Source of the DNA: Camellia lanceoleosa
Lineage: Eukaryota > Streptophyta > Magnoliopsida > Ericales > Theaceae
Assembly (NCBI GenBank): GCA_025200525.1
Contig: CM045768.1
Span: forward strand, 52,689,177-52,753,176
DNA: 64,000 bases
Direction of reading: 5' to 3'
A model generated the notes under the pieces. That model did no database searches. It worked only from the letters and a program-made list of their open reading frames with translations, and was not told the origin of the DNA. A program made the position numbers and the translations under genes. Below are positions 1 to 11,363 of the stretch, in pieces (within the stretch, counting starts at the first letter, position 1; each line of letters opens with the position of its first letter).

Positions 1-544
1 TTCAGATTTGGGGAGAGATTTTGAGATCTGTTTCGAAGTCCCAAAGTTTTGCTAGGTACCATTCATCGTCACATTTGATGACTGAAGAATATGTTTCACA
101 AGCTGAGTTGTTCAGAAACTACACATTTATAATTTATAATTTGTACCGGGATTCATGCTTTGGGAAGTTTATTATTATTGTATTAATCTTTTGTTTGAAT
201 TGAATCCCCCAACAAATTTGTATTTTTTGTTATGATCCAAGTATGAATTTTCTTTTCCCTTACATGAAGATTGTTGTTTTGGATGACTGAAGTTTGGTGA
301 GCACTCATCAATGACGTTGAATTTTGAATTGTCTGCAATTTGGTGGTCTAAATGGTAATAGATACAATCATTTTGTTCGTACAAATGGTACAACAAAGGG
401 TGAGAAAAACTAAAGGGACACATTTTTATTAGAAAGAGTGTAAAAAATGTCTGACAGGTTGGAGCATATTGAGTCATCGGTTGACAATGCTAAAAATTTA
501 ATACAAATTATCATATCACAAGGCACTTGCATCATTAAATTTTT
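1..544. other. Intergenic sequence, left edge
   Basis: I see no convincing gene here. A 60-residue open frame begins at 21 on the plus strand and runs in from the window edge, so it could be the tail of a gene outside the window. It matches no family I recognise and becomes AT-rich and low in complexity toward its end. Confidence 0.4.
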
Positions 545-796
545 GGGCAAATTACATATACCCCTTCAGATTTAGTAAAATTACAGATATCTTTCTAAAG
601 TTTAAGAAATTACAGATATCTCCTTGAAAGTACTATTTCCATAACAAATTAGGGAACAAATTGTTATGAAAATATAAACCTCAAGAAGTAATTTGTTATG
701 AAAATATAAACCTCATGGGGATATCTATAATTTTTGAAACCTCAGGAGATATCTATAATTTAGCTAAACCTCGAGGGAGGTATATGTAATTTGCCC
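545..796. mobile_element. Short inverted-repeat MITE, Mutator-like
   Basis: The ends are inverted copies of GGGCAAATTACATATACC (left from 545; reverse complement ending at 796). The flanks TTAAATTTTT and TTAATTTTTT look like an imperfect 9-10 bp target duplication, the size Mutator-type elements leave. The interior is AT-rich with repeated 'gatatctataatt' and 'aaatataaacctca' phrases and has no coding capacity. The family assignment is inference from terminus and duplication length. Confidence 0.6.
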
Positions 797-1125
797 TTAA
801 TTTTTTATGGGGAAGAAAAGACAGTTCTTAAACAACAACAATCCTCAAGTGGGCAACAGATGTACAAGCCCAATTTAAAAAGTCACAAATACATGGCTTC
901 TAACTGAAAGAACTGTTAAGAGAAAAAAATGACCTTTCTACAATGAACTGTGAATACCACTTCCTGCACAAGCAAAACGCCATTCAAAAAATGGACTTCC
1001 TGTGATGAGTACTGGTGAGATCTTCGGAGAAGTGGAGTTGAGAAATGTGATTTGAAATTCCATCAATTCTGTCATTTCTTCTCTTTATCTTCTGTCAAAC
1101 AACAAACACAAAGGTGCATTTCCCT

Positions 1126-2869
1126 TCACAGACCCAGCTCCTTTTTCAATTGAGCAAGGGTGGCTTCAATGTCATCAATGTCTTCCTCAATGCTGCTCTC
1201 TTTTGCAGCTTTGGTTTGACTACCACTTCCCCTTCCCTCTGTTCGATAACTTTTAAACGCATCGCCTTCACTCTTTTCTGCTTCGACCTCTTCATCAGTG
1301 ATGTTGAGCTCTTTCTCTAAGAATTCAACAAATTCTTCCCCGATTTCCTGCCAAGCACATTTCATTTATCAAACTATATCTAACAAAACTGTTGTATTCA
1401 TTTTTGATGAAATTGTTGTGAATAATTAGATCTCACTGCCAATTCCTCCCATAAACTCTTTGGCTTTCCTTGTGAAGCAGCGCTTGCCTCCCAGTTCCTA
1501 AATTCTTCTTGAAGATCTCTAAATAAGTCCTCTGTAACACCAATTCCAAACTTCAGTAGCAGAACAAGGTAGGTTTTTTTACTACCAACATAGAGAGATG
1601 AAGATGCTATGCAAGATTGGGAAATGATCCAGGGTTAACTTAAAAGCACTTGTGGTGTCAACAATTCTACCTATTGTTATTTGAACATCCCTCAAAAAGT
1701 TACCTGCAGCATAAAGGTGTTAAATATAAGAACATACTAAAAAATTTTTATCCTTTCTTTGTTTTGTTTTTGATAAATAAAGAAAACCTTTCTCCTTATA
1801 AAGGGTAAGATACACTGAACGAGGTCAGAAAATCTTCTCTTTGAAAGTTTGGAGGTTTATGCACAGAAAAGTACTCAATCAAAAACACTAATGCCATGGA
1901 AAATTTGGGTCTAGCAAGAAGTCGGGAATATATGCAGTTAAGATTGGTCCAAACACCACCATAAGCAATAATGTGATAAGTGGGAAAATCTAATTTCTTG
2001 ACATGCATGCGAGATCTATTCAGTCAAGGAACTGTACAAGGCTTGTCAGCCTCACACTGCAATGACTTGAAAGATGCTCATTTTGGTCATGGACATGAGG
2101 CAAGAACCACTCTTGTGAAATCTGAATACTAAGAGGCAAAAAAGAAAGACCAAAAAGTTTCTCTGAGCAGAAATTCTTTTTACCGAAGCCATAGAACTCT
2201 TCTTCTTCTTGAGTATTCCTACTTTGGTTTCTTCCAGCAGTTGAATATGAGTAATCAGATGTTCCATTTCCAGACTCATATCTCCTTCGAGATTCAGAGT
2301 TCAGCAATGTATTGTATGCATGCTTTATCCTCATAAATTTCTCCTGAGCATTTGCCTGTAACCCAAGAGATTTGAAATTCTTAAATCTAAAATAAACAGA
2401 GTAAAAGATGCAGGATTTATAATACTTGTGGTGAAATGTTTATTATAGAAGAGTGGAGAACAAATAGTCCAGACGGTGATATCCCCTATGATATAAAATC
2501 AAAAGAAATTGCAGTATCTTTGCAATTTCTATTTTATCCACTGATATTCACCGGGTATCTCATAAATTGTCAAATAGAACTAAATTGAATATGTTCTCAG
2601 AACCAAAGAGTTTTCCCTTCCTCTTATGATGTAATCATCCATAGGTGTTAAATCTTCATAAGATTCAGAACAATACCTCTCACCTGATATTCATCTAACT
2701 GTATCTCCATAGACCAAATTCTTCACCTCGTTTAGCTGTCTACAGTATAAATTCAAATATCCAGTCCTTTCCAGGCTGCTAAAATTGGCAATTTGGTAGT
2801 TGGGATTTCTTCTAAGTATATTTCCAAAAGGAGGGGCACTTTGTGCATCATGAATGTGTGACAAAGTGC

Positions 2870-2900
<31 letters not shown>

Positions 2901-5608
2901 TAACTCTAAATCAAAAGTAAAGGAAAGACTAATGACTAAAATATCACAAAAAATAAATAAATAACTAAAGAGAAAATAACAGAACAACCAAAAAGGAAAA
3001 TATGTTTATTCACAGAATGTACATCTATACATGTTATGAAGGAGTGAACCTAGGAAAAAAAATTATTTATCCTTTTTTTCTGGAAAGTTAGGTGTACAGT
3101 ACGAAAAAATTCAGCAAAATTGGAAAGCTAATTAACTGAAAAATATAGTAAAACATGGAACTCTCAGCACATTTACGCTATGTTTGGTTAGGGGATTTGG
3201 GAAGGAATTTGGAAAGGGAAAAGGAAAAGATAGTTGAAGCGTTAAGAATTCCATTTTGCCAACAAGATTAATTTCATATTTCATTCAAGTTCTAGAAATG
3301 GTTTGATATGCATGTAAAAGGATATAATGTACAATGGATAACATATCAAAGAAATAAAAATGATGATATGATAAATAGAGTAGTCAATGAATAGCCACCT
3401 GAGGCCCTGAAGGGAGGGGGTTGCTCCTGCTCATTAAGGCATTCGTTTAAGGCTGTGACTTGCTGTGAGCAATAGGGTTTGTCACCATAGTTGCTTCTGT
3501 TATGCATATCCATTTTTCTAGTCTCAAGCAATGGAGTCTTATGGATATAGCATTACAGAGCCAGGTTAGGCTTTCTTTCTTAAGATTTCTTTTTTCTTTT
3601 TTCTTTTCTTATTGATAATAATATGAAGTTATTGACAAAGGAACGACCAAACATAATGACTGGAAAACGACAAAAAAGATAGTAACTTCATTCTTAACAT
3701 AGAATATGACAATAGGTGGAGTAGAAAGGTGGAAAAGGCTTCTACAGCTAACTAACCTCATGCATTCAGCATAAAGCTTTGATTCACTTAAATACAAATG
3801 TTAATGTGCATATTTCAGCTCTTTTCCTTGGTTTACGAGAGAAGAAGAATTGAGGAGGAATTACATAAATCTGGGAAAGGAACAAGACAAGAACTCAAAT
3901 TGTGTCAAACTCGAAGATTTACATATATAACCAATTCATAATTATGTATAGAACATTTGGTACAACCAAGTCCATCACTAAAAAATGGTCATACCAAATG
4001 CAAAAGGCTCCTCCTTGTGGGTGAGGTAGTAGGTAGGCAACTGTCCCCATTTTTTTCTGGAGAGGTTGATTCCCGTGACTCAAATCCACACCACAATACT
4101 AGCACTCCATTTGGATTGGGAGATGAGAAAAGAAAGGAAATGATTGGAGTTTCTCATCTAGGTGAGAAAAGAGAAGAAATGATTGTTGTTTCTCACCTTT
4201 GTGTTTGGATGGATAATGATGAAAATAGGATATATGAGTCTTTTTATTTTATTTGTTTTGTATTTGGAGAAGTAATTTAGGTATTATAATTTTTTTTAGA
4301 GTTATTTTAGTTTCTCACCACTTTTAGTGAGAAACAAAACTTAATTTTGGAGTAATTTGTGTTTCTCACCATTTCTCATCATTACTCACCTTATTAATGA
4401 TCCAAATAAGCAATGAAAAATCTCATTCCCTCCATTTCTTTTCTTACCAAACCCCTCAATCCAAACAAAGTGTAGGAGCGGATATCACTTGTCATCACTA
4501 CAGTTCACAACCTCAGCATAAAGTTCATCACTATGGGCCATCAAGATGATCTTCATGAAAGGGCAATCACTAGTATTCTCGAGCCATCCTCTCCAGCACC
4601 ATCATTATCCTAAAGTTTGGATTAATGACCTCTCAATGATCAAAGCCACCCACCCTCATAAATTGGTTTATCATTTAGCTAGGCAAAATAGTTCATCAGA
4701 GCTACCCTCACAATGTGCCTCCCAACTTCAGAATGGGTAGATCCCAGTAAGTAACATGAAACCTACGTCAAATCTCTAGATTTTACATATTACCTATGTG
4801 ATGTAAGCCGGAACATTAGACAAAGCTGTGCCAAACTCTGTGTTTAAGCATAGAGTTGGAACTAATTAAATCCACCTATAAAGGGCTCATCAGTCATCTC
4901 TGTGTTCTAGATAGAATTGTAAAAGCAAACAAAGCCAAATCCTGCAACTTAACAGTTAAGTGAACCAAATAAAAGCTTCAATAGTTTCCAAATTCTGCAA
5001 AAATCTGTTGATTACCAGACTAAACTCCATGTAACACATTTGAATTGGCACCTTCAAATTATGAAAGACAAATATACTTTTCAATTGTTGAAAACTAGAT
5101 AATACCCACCAAAAATTCATAAATTCGGTTTCAAAACAGTGGATTATCTTGAACTACAAGGCAAAGAAAGTAAAACGTATACCATTATATATCAAATAGA
5201 GTTATTATATACCTCTCTGTTGACATCAGGATGGTATTTCAGAGCAAGTCTCCGATAAGCTTTCTTGATTTCATTGGGACTTGCAGCAGGAGAAACGCCC
5301 AACACTTGGTACGGAGACTCTCTGCGACTGGATTTCACTACTGTACAGCGATTGCTTCCCTTCTTCCTCTTCTTGTGATTTCTGTAACCTGTTGAGAAAG
5401 CCGGTGGTGCATATACAATAGGGTTTGAATTGCCTCCTACAATAGGGTTTGAATTGCCTCCTCCATAGCCAATTCTGCAAATGGGTATCGAAGACTTTGC
5501 TTGGTTATGCAGATGCAGAAGACTACGATGAGTATGGTTCGAACCCAGATGAGAAACAGCGAAGAGCTTGATTGCTGTTAGAGACAGAGCAAATCCGTGC
5601 ATGTTCAT
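1126..5608 (-). CDS. Chloroplast-type DnaJ (J-domain) protein
   Basis: Type III J-domain co-chaperone, expected to stimulate the ATPase of an Hsp70, probably in the plastid. CDS exons on the minus strand: 5213-5608, 2184-2355, 1437-1531 and 1126-1347. All junctions are GT-AG and the phases agree, giving 885 nt and 294 residues. Residues 1 to about 90 are rich in Ser, His and Arg and low in acidic residues, like a transit peptide. The J-domain spans about residues 98-160, with the HPD motif at 126-128 inside KYHPDVNRE. It is followed by an acidic, charged C-terminal part ([14 protein letters not shown], ending KKELGL). There is no Gly/Phe region or zinc domain. I recognise it as the family of Arabidopsis At5g59610. 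Intron 1 is 2.86 kb and holds an (AG)14 tract and a MITE. The start at 5608 is the first ATG; a second lies two codons later. Exon 1 contains a 24-bp tandem duplication. The frame is intact. Confidence 0.9.
2873..2900. repeat. (AG)14 microsatellite in DnaJ intron 1
   Basis: Uninterrupted AG dinucleotide run of 28 bases inside the first intron of the DnaJ gene. It is likely length-polymorphic. Confidence 0.9.
4103..4472. mobile_element. MITE in DnaJ intron 1, CACT termini
   Basis: The left end CACTCCATTTGGATTG and the inverted right end (reverse complement CACTTTGTTTGGATTG) bracket 370 bp. The same trinucleotide, TAG, lies on both sides. CACT termini with a 3-bp duplication point to a CACTA-type non-autonomous element, but the TIRs are imperfect and other superfamilies are possible. 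Inner 'gtgagaaa' motifs occur repeatedly in both orientations. There is no coding capacity. Confidence 0.5.
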
Positions 5609-5867
5609 GAATCAATAATCAGTGATATCGCAACCGAAGAAGACTCCATCAAGGCGTCATTTTGTGGCTGTGGACGATTCCAATCTATCGATCGTGATAG
5701 AACTGAAAATCAACGGTTTCAAACAACTGATCAGGACTCAATGGATTTTACCGAAATGACCCTGTTGTCCTTTTATGTGTGTCTAGAGGCATGTAAGCTG
5801 TTTGATGTAATTCCTCAAAGACTGGGTTTTGAACATTGTTCTCCAATTTGAGTACATTGATACTGAA
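5609..5867. promoter_or_regulatory. Shared spacer of a divergent gene pair
   Basis: Only 259 bp separate the start codons of the DnaJ gene (minus) and the PPR gene (plus). Both probably encode organelle-targeted proteins. The spacer must therefore hold both 5' leaders and core promoters. I see no clear TATA box for either. Bidirectional co-expression is inferred from spacing alone. Confidence 0.5.
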
Positions 5868-7457
5868 ATGGTGTCTGGTTCTTTTCGATCATCTTCCGAG
5901 GAGTACACGAAGCTCATTGGAATATACAGTCATGATCGAGCATTGCAATCAGGCAGAGCACTACATGCTCACCTGATCATCAATGGGTTAGTTCGTTTGA
6001 CCCATTTCGCTTCCAAGCTCATAACTTTCTACACCGAGTGCAGACAATTATCTGATGCTCGGAAAGTGTTCGACATAATTCCCCAAACAAATGTCAGTCG
6101 TTGGATTGTTCTGATCGGGGCCTACGCCCGCCATGGCTTTCACCAGGAGGCTATGGGTGTCTTCTGTGATATGCAGAGAGAAGGTGTAAGACCCAACAAG
6201 TTTGTTCTCCCCAGCATTCTCAAAGCCTGTGCACACCTCTCTGATCAATGGACCGGAGAGAAGATACACACTGTAATTCTCAGAAATAAATTTGATTCCG
6301 ATGTGTTCGTCAATAGTGGGTTGCTGGATATGTACTCAAAATGCAGACAAATCGAAAAGGCAAGGCGGGTGTTCGATGGAATGGTTGAGAAAGATGTAGT
6401 AGCTTTGAATGCCATGGTTTCAGGCTATGTTCAACATGGGTTTGTTAAAGAAGCATTGTGTTTGGTTGAAGAAATGCAAGAAATCGGATTGAACCCCAAT
6501 GTGGTAACATGGAATACATTGATTGCAGGTTTTTCACAAGCCGGCGATGATTCAATGGTCTCTGAAATGTTTCAACTGATGCATGTTGGCAGAATCAAGC
6601 CCGATGTGGTATCTTGGACTTCAGTCATTTCTGGGCTTGTGCAGAATTTTCGTAATGGCGATGCTTTTGATACATTCAAGCAAATGTTAGGGCACGGGTT
6701 GTGTCCAAGTTCGGCTACAATCAGCAGTCTCATCCCTGCGTGTGCAACGGTAGCTGATTTTAGGCGTGGAAAGGAGATTCATGGGTATGCAGTGGTGACT
6801 GGAGTTGAACAAGATGTATTTGTTAGGAGTGCTCTAGTTGACATGTATGCAAAATGCGGTTTTCTATATGACGCAAGGACATTGTTTCATAGCATGCCTG
6901 TTAAGAACACAGTTACTTGGAATTCCATGATTTTTGGATACACAAATCATGGGTATTGCAACGAAGCGATTGAGCATTTCAACCAGATAATAGAGGATGA
7001 TGAGAAGAAACCAGATCACTTGACTTTCACTGCATCTCTCACTGCTTGTAGTCACGGAGGAATGGTTGAACTAGGGCAGAGTTTGTTCAACTTGATGCAA
7101 CAGAAGTTTGGGATCAAACGAAAGTTAGAGCATTATGCGTGCATGGTGGATCTTCTTGGTAAAGCAGGGAAGCTTGTTGAGTCTTATAATTTGATTAAAA
7201 TGATGCCCATTAAACCTGACATATTTGTATGGGGGGCATTGTTAGGGGCATGTAGACAGCATGGGAATATAGATCTTGCTGAAATAGCTGCAAAACATCT
7301 GCGTGAACTTGAGCCTGATAGTCCTGGAAGCAGTTTGTTGTTGTCAAATTTGTATGCTGATACCGGAAGTTGGGGAATCGCTGCAAGGGTGAAGAAGATG
7401 ATGAAGAAAAGAAAGTTGAAAAACTATCCCGGATGCAGTTGGATAGAAGCCATCTAA
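5868..7457 (+). CDS. PLS-class pentatricopeptide repeat protein, E subgroup
   Basis: Organelle RNA-binding protein expected to act in mitochondrial or plastid RNA editing or processing. The intronless frame has 529 residues from the ATG at 5868. An in-frame ATG at 5829 would add 13 residues, but MVSGSF at 5868 aligns better with the start of Arabidopsis At5g59600 as I remember it. Tandem P, L and S repeats run almost throughout, with signatures such as VTWNTLIAGF, VVSWTSVISG, VRSALVDMYAKCG and VTWNSMIFGY. The C-terminus has an E-type motif (HYACMVDLLGKAGKL, then LLSNLYADTGSW, ending PGCSWIEAI). No DYW deaminase domain follows. The protein most resembles At5g59600. It lies head-to-head with the DnaJ gene. 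The frame is intact and the length normal. Confidence 0.92.
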   Translation: MVSGSFRSSSEEYTKLIGIYSHDRALQSGRALHAHLIINGLVRLTHFASKLITFYTECRQLSDARKVFDIIPQTNVSRWIVLIGAYARHGFHQEAMGVFCDMQREGVRPNKFVLPSILKACAHLSDQWTGEKIHTVILRNKFDSDVFVNSGLLDMYSKCRQIEKARRVFDGMVEKDVVALNAMVSGYVQHGFVKEALCLVEEMQEIGLNPNVVTWNTLIAGFSQAGDDSMVSEMFQLMHVGRIKPDVVSWTSVISGLVQNFRNGDAFDTFKQMLGHGLCPSSATISSLIPACATVADFRRGKEIHGYAVVTGVEQDVFVRSALVDMYAKCGFLYDARTLFHSMPVKNTVTWNSMIFGYTNHGYCNEAIEHFNQIIEDDEKKPDHLTFTASLTACSHGGMVELGQSLFNLMQQKFGIKRKLEHYACMVDLLGKAGKLVESYNLIKMMPIKPDIFVWGALLGACRQHGNIDLAEIAAKHLRELEPDSPGSSLLLSNLYADTGSWGIAARVKKMMKKRKLKNYPGCSWIEAI

Positions 7458-9110
7458 TATGTAATCCAGCCTACACAATGCTATCCTTTGTCTAGAACTA
7501 TCTATAAAATTTTGTAATCTTGATGTGAAAGAGTGAATAGGTCATGTAGCCCTTCAAAATATTGAGGCTATTGAGTAAAATACCAAGTTCTTTATCTGGA
7601 AACTTCTCAATAATATCATGAATAGAGATCCAAACAGAGGAGCAAATTTTCAAGGGGTGCAAGAAGTAAATACAGCAAAAAAATTACACAAAACAAGGAT
7701 AAGAATCTTTTCACAAGAAAGAGGCTGTGGAAAGGGGATCACAGCATCAAAAACACCAAGCAGGCAAGGAATGCTGCAACTTTTGCTTGGATTGCATGTT
7801 GACTTTTGCTTCATTGCTGAAACAAAAACAGTTCAACTTTTTGCCAGTTCAACTTCATTGTCGATTTCATGTACTTTTAAGGATTTTTCAAGATCTAGTA
7901 AACCAGAAATAATATGCCAGGATCCAACAACTGCTGATTAATTTTCGGCTTAGTTATCAATCGACTTTTTGTTTTGCCGCTGAAAAGAAGTTTAATAGAG
8001 TCATTAATACATGAGATAACACCATTTATTGATCAAAATACGGGTCAAGAATATACTTCGTAACTTTCAATCCTCTGCAAAGACCAGACATAATACACCA
8101 GGACCCTCCTTCCCACTTTGACATAGCAAGAATATGCATATCTTTTCCTGATTCATGTATACCCAAATGATACTGGAATACAACTCCAATTCGCTCTCCA
8201 GTGATTTCCTAATAACTCCACTCATGTCTGGCAGGTCCAGTGACAAATTAAGCAAGTTGAGTTCCATGGGTTAAAGCGTGTGCCAAGTTTATCAATGCTT
8301 TGAATCTACAACAAAATAAATATATAATTGTAATTTGCAGTTCCTTTGCAAACACCAGGTACACAATTAACTAAAAAGCAATTAGAGAAACACGAAACAA
8401 CTCCATACCAATTGCAACCAAACTCTTTATAGATGACGCGTGTTGCTCGTTGATGGATTTAGACAGGTTAGCAATATAATATCTACAAACATGCACGAAA
8501 ATTGAAATGACCCCAACTTCCAAAGAGGAAGAAACTACTAAAGAATTAGACGTCATATACTTTACATATAATTATATGAGCAAGTACAACTTTTTTCCCT
8601 TACGTTCTCATGTTGAATAGAGCCTCAATGAACCACATCCACCCATGCTCAAGCTTGGCTCTTTTCAGCTGACAAGCACCAAAATGGTATTCAAGCTTAG
8701 CTGTTTTGAAATTGAACGTGGTTGTTAGCAAGCCAAGCCTAAGTTGTACATGAATGACTCAATTCATTTGCAGCCTTAATTGAGCAAATTATAAAAAGAA
8801 CAAGAACCTTAAACCATGCAAAACCCACAAGAATGGGTCTCACCGGGAAACTAGGCAAACTTCAACCTTAGTCACACTATCAGCAAAAAAATAAGGAGCA
8901 GCTGACGCAAAACAGCTCTAGAATAAAGTGAACCCCATCGATCAGTCCTCATGAAGAGATCATCATGATAGAAATATCTATTTTTTGATACAAAAGATAA
9001 TAGTTGAAGAGAAAGATAACCATTAACTGCTTGTAATAAAATACATGAAACTGTCAGGTAAAGATGTCACAGTTAAACTGTAAAATTCTCAATCAAAATT
9101 TTTTGAGTTT
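7458..9110. other. Intergenic sequence between PPR gene and LUX
   Basis: This holds the PPR 3' UTR and spacer DNA. On the minus strand, open stretches at about 8050-8270 and 8371-8556 are less AT-rich than their surroundings. They are broken by stops in every consistent frame and match no family I recognise. They may be remnants of a decayed gene or chance. Confidence 0.4.
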
Positions 9111-9222
9111 CAGGCCCATTTTGGAAAGTGGGTTATAATCCACTTCCCAAATTATAACCCACTTCCTCTCTCACAAAAAAGCTACTACCAAAAAGCTGAA
9201 CCATCTTCCCAAAATAGCTCAG
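9111..9222. mobile_element. About 110-bp MITE (copy 1 of 2)
   Basis: A short element beginning GGCCCATTTTGGAAAGTGGG and ending with the inverted CTTCCCAAAATAGCTC. It shares its whole layout with the copy at 30812-30926: two 'gtgggtta..aaccca' arms, then 'cctctctcacaaaaaag'. Non-coding. Confidence 0.55.
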
Positions 9223-9733
9223 TAATCATCATGAAACTTGTTATGCACAGAACAAGCATTGAACATCAGGGAAATTTCCATACACAAGTCCAAAAAAGGG
9301 AGATCCAGACAAATTTGAAGTTTTTTGTATGTAAATCATGTTAGAAATTACTAACATCTCAGGAAAATACAAAACAAAACTCATCAGCCAAACATTAGAA
9401 GCCACCATATGCAGCAACTTGCAAGCTTGATTCTGTATAAAACCAAATGTGCAATGTCGCAATCGTGCAGCATGCACGCTGTAAATTTGTCTACAAAACT
9501 AGTGCCAAGCCATCGAAGGGGGCACCACAAGACAAGAAAATGCCAAATAATATACTGAAAAGCTAGGTGTCTGCAAAAGAGGGGAATACATTTGATGTCT
9601 TGAGCGATCTTGGTAGTCTGGAAAACAATGTAAGTCAGGTTTATTTTAAAAGCTTCATACCCATCTGATGAAACACAAATATACAGCAGTCTTAAGAGGA
9701 AAAGAAAAATCACTAATACATTCATACAGTGGA

Positions 9734-10249
9734 CCAATTATCATACATGGTTCACTGAGCAACACATTTTTTTTACCATGCTAGCATTTCTCTCAACAAA
9801 TCACTTAATTAAGTAATCAAAGGTAAGTTACGATTGTTCACAATTCACATTTAATAAGGGTACCTACATAGAATTCAGCTGCCAATACGAGCTTTCAATA
9901 GAATATTAGGCTCCAATATCTATTAATCTAAATCCAACAAATAATCTAAATAAAATCCTAGTTGTCATTCACAAGCTCACAATTCCAAACCCCAATTATC
10001 ATACATGGTTCACTAAGCAACACATTTTTTTACCATGCTAGCATTTCTTTCAACAAATCACCTAATTAAGTAATCAAAGGTAAGTTCCGATTGTTCACAA
10101 TTCACATTTAATTAGTGTACCTACATAGAATTCAGCTGCCAATACAAGCTTTCAATAGAATATTAGGCTCCAATATCTATTAATCTAAATCCAACAAATA
10201 ATCTAAATAAAATCCTAGTTGTCATTCACAAGTTCACAAATCCAAAACT
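9734..10249. repeat. Tandem duplication, 258-bp unit
   Basis: The segment beginning CCAATTATCATACATGG at 9734 is repeated from 9992 with only scattered differences. Both copies hold the same 'taagtaatcaaaggtaagtt' and 'aatagaatattaggctcc' phrases. It lies directly downstream of LUX (minus strand). No function is evident. Confidence 0.8.
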
Positions 10250-10379
10250 ATCCAAGCCCAATATCAATCCTGTATTATTAATTCGTACCAGCAAACACAA
10301 AGTGACAATGAACAACATCAATGTTTGGTGATGATAATAATAACTATTCTAAATACTAAAAGCTCAAATAGATCCCCAA

Positions 10380-10402
10380 AAAAAAAAAAAAAAAAAAAAA
10401 AA
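10380..10402. repeat. Homopolymer A run just 3' of LUX stop
   Basis: About two dozen consecutive A on the plus strand, which is a U-run in the LUX transcript some ten bases after the stop codon. It is probably variable between alleles and prone to sequencing error. Confidence 0.8.
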
Positions 10403-10412
10403 AGTCACCTCT

Positions 10413-11363
10413 CTACTTATCATTAGGAGTAACATGTTGAAAAGATGCAACAGAGCCAAACTTATTTCCAGACCAGTCCCTCTGCTGCACCATATTATAC
10501 GGATGCGAGTCAAACCCATGATAAGGACCAGGAGCAGCCGGCATCCCCATATGGCCATGCCCCATCACCGGCATATGCATCATCTGCAGCGGATACGGCA
10601 TTGGAATCGGCATCGCCACGTGTCCGTTCCCGTTCCCGTTCCCGTTCCCGGATTCATGTAGGCTCTGCGGCACCGGCGTCGAAGCGAAGAGATGATCAGA
10701 TGACGAAGGACCTTCGTTCGATAACCCCTGCATCCTCTTCAAGTAGAGTCGATACTTCTGCAAGTGACTCGCTACGTTTTCCCGAGTCAATCCCTCGACA
10801 TTCATCAACTGCATAATTGTCTTCGGAACCGCGTTTTTGATACCTAAATGCGCAACAACGTCTACGAATCGCTTGTGCAGCTGAGGCGTCCAGACGAGTC
10901 GCGGCCGCTTCAGCGTCCTCGCCGATGGATCATCGTTTCCGTTCTCCGACCTCAACGCCGAGTCGGCCTCTTCGACACCGCTGTCGATCCTCCTCAATTT
11001 CCTTGATTCCGAACCGTCTCTAGTCAGATCCGCCTCGTCCACATCCATAGCCAATCCTTCCTTAGCCCTATCTTCGTTAAACGACTTGAAATTGAAATTA
11101 TTCGACGCGGACAACGCATTAAACTGCGCTCGGATCGTCGAGAGCGTGTTCTGAGAGGCGCGATTCACGTCCATCATGCTCCGGCAGGGCTCCGGCGAGA
11201 TGCTGAACGCCGACGCCAGCTCGTGAGGAATCAACGGCTGAGACAACGGCGTCAGATCGTCGGCGCTCGGCAACCCTACCTCCCACTCCAACACTCTGTC
11301 ATCGTCTCCGCCACGGCCACCACCGCCGCCATCGTACTCACTCATCCTCACTTCTTCCCCCAT
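10413..11363 (-). CDS. LUX: LUX ARRHYTHMO / PCL1-type GARP transcription factor
   Basis: DNA-binding subunit of the circadian evening complex (with ELF3 and ELF4), which represses targets such as PRR9 at dusk through GATWCG sites. The intronless frame has 316 residues. The start [11 protein letters not shown] at 11363 matches the Arabidopsis LUX start; an in-frame ATG at 11396 would add 11 residues. The conserved N-terminal block [13 protein letters not shown] is at about 26-37. The single GARP/Myb-like domain spans about residues 152-210 and includes [12 protein letters not shown] and SHLQKYR (199-205). A Gly-Asn repeat (239-247) is encoded by a hexanucleotide array, and Met/Pro/His-rich low-complexity sequence follows. 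The paralogue BOA (At5g59570) is equally possible as orthologue; neighbouring genes favour that locus, while the symbol reflects the family. The frame is intact. Confidence 0.93.
   Translation of the reverse strand: MGEEVRMSEYDGGGGGRGGDDDRVLEWEVGLPSADDLTPLSQPLIPHELASAFSISPEPCRSMMDVNRASQNTLSTIRAQFNALSASNNFNFKSFNEDRAKEGLAMDVDEADLTRDGSESRKLRRIDSGVEEADSALRSENGNDDPSARTLKRPRLVWTPQLHKRFVDVVAHLGIKNAVPKTIMQLMNVEGLTRENVASHLQKYRLYLKRMQGLSNEGPSSSDHLFASTPVPQSLHESGNGNGNGNGHVAMPIPMPYPLQMMHMPVMGHGHMGMPAAPGPYHGFDSHPYNMVQQRDWSGNKFGSVASFQHVTPNDK
10625..10648. repeat. Coding hexanucleotide repeat (CGTTCC)4 in LUX
   Basis: Four perfect CGTTCC units on the plus strand encode alternating Gly-Asn in LUX. Length change would add or remove Gly-Asn pairs without breaking the frame. 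Confidence 0.85.

Noticed and set aside
21..203. 60-residue frame at the left edge
   Set aside because: It may be the end of an outside gene, but low complexity toward the end and no recognised motif make a call unsupported.
8067..8556. Possible gene fragment on the minus strand downstream of the PPR gene
   Set aside because: Short frames with stops, no splice sites joining them and no recognised family. Kept only as a note.
10434..10816. Plus-strand open frames with Arg/Pro/Ser-rich translation
   Set aside because: They are antisense shadows of the GC-rich LUX coding sequence.
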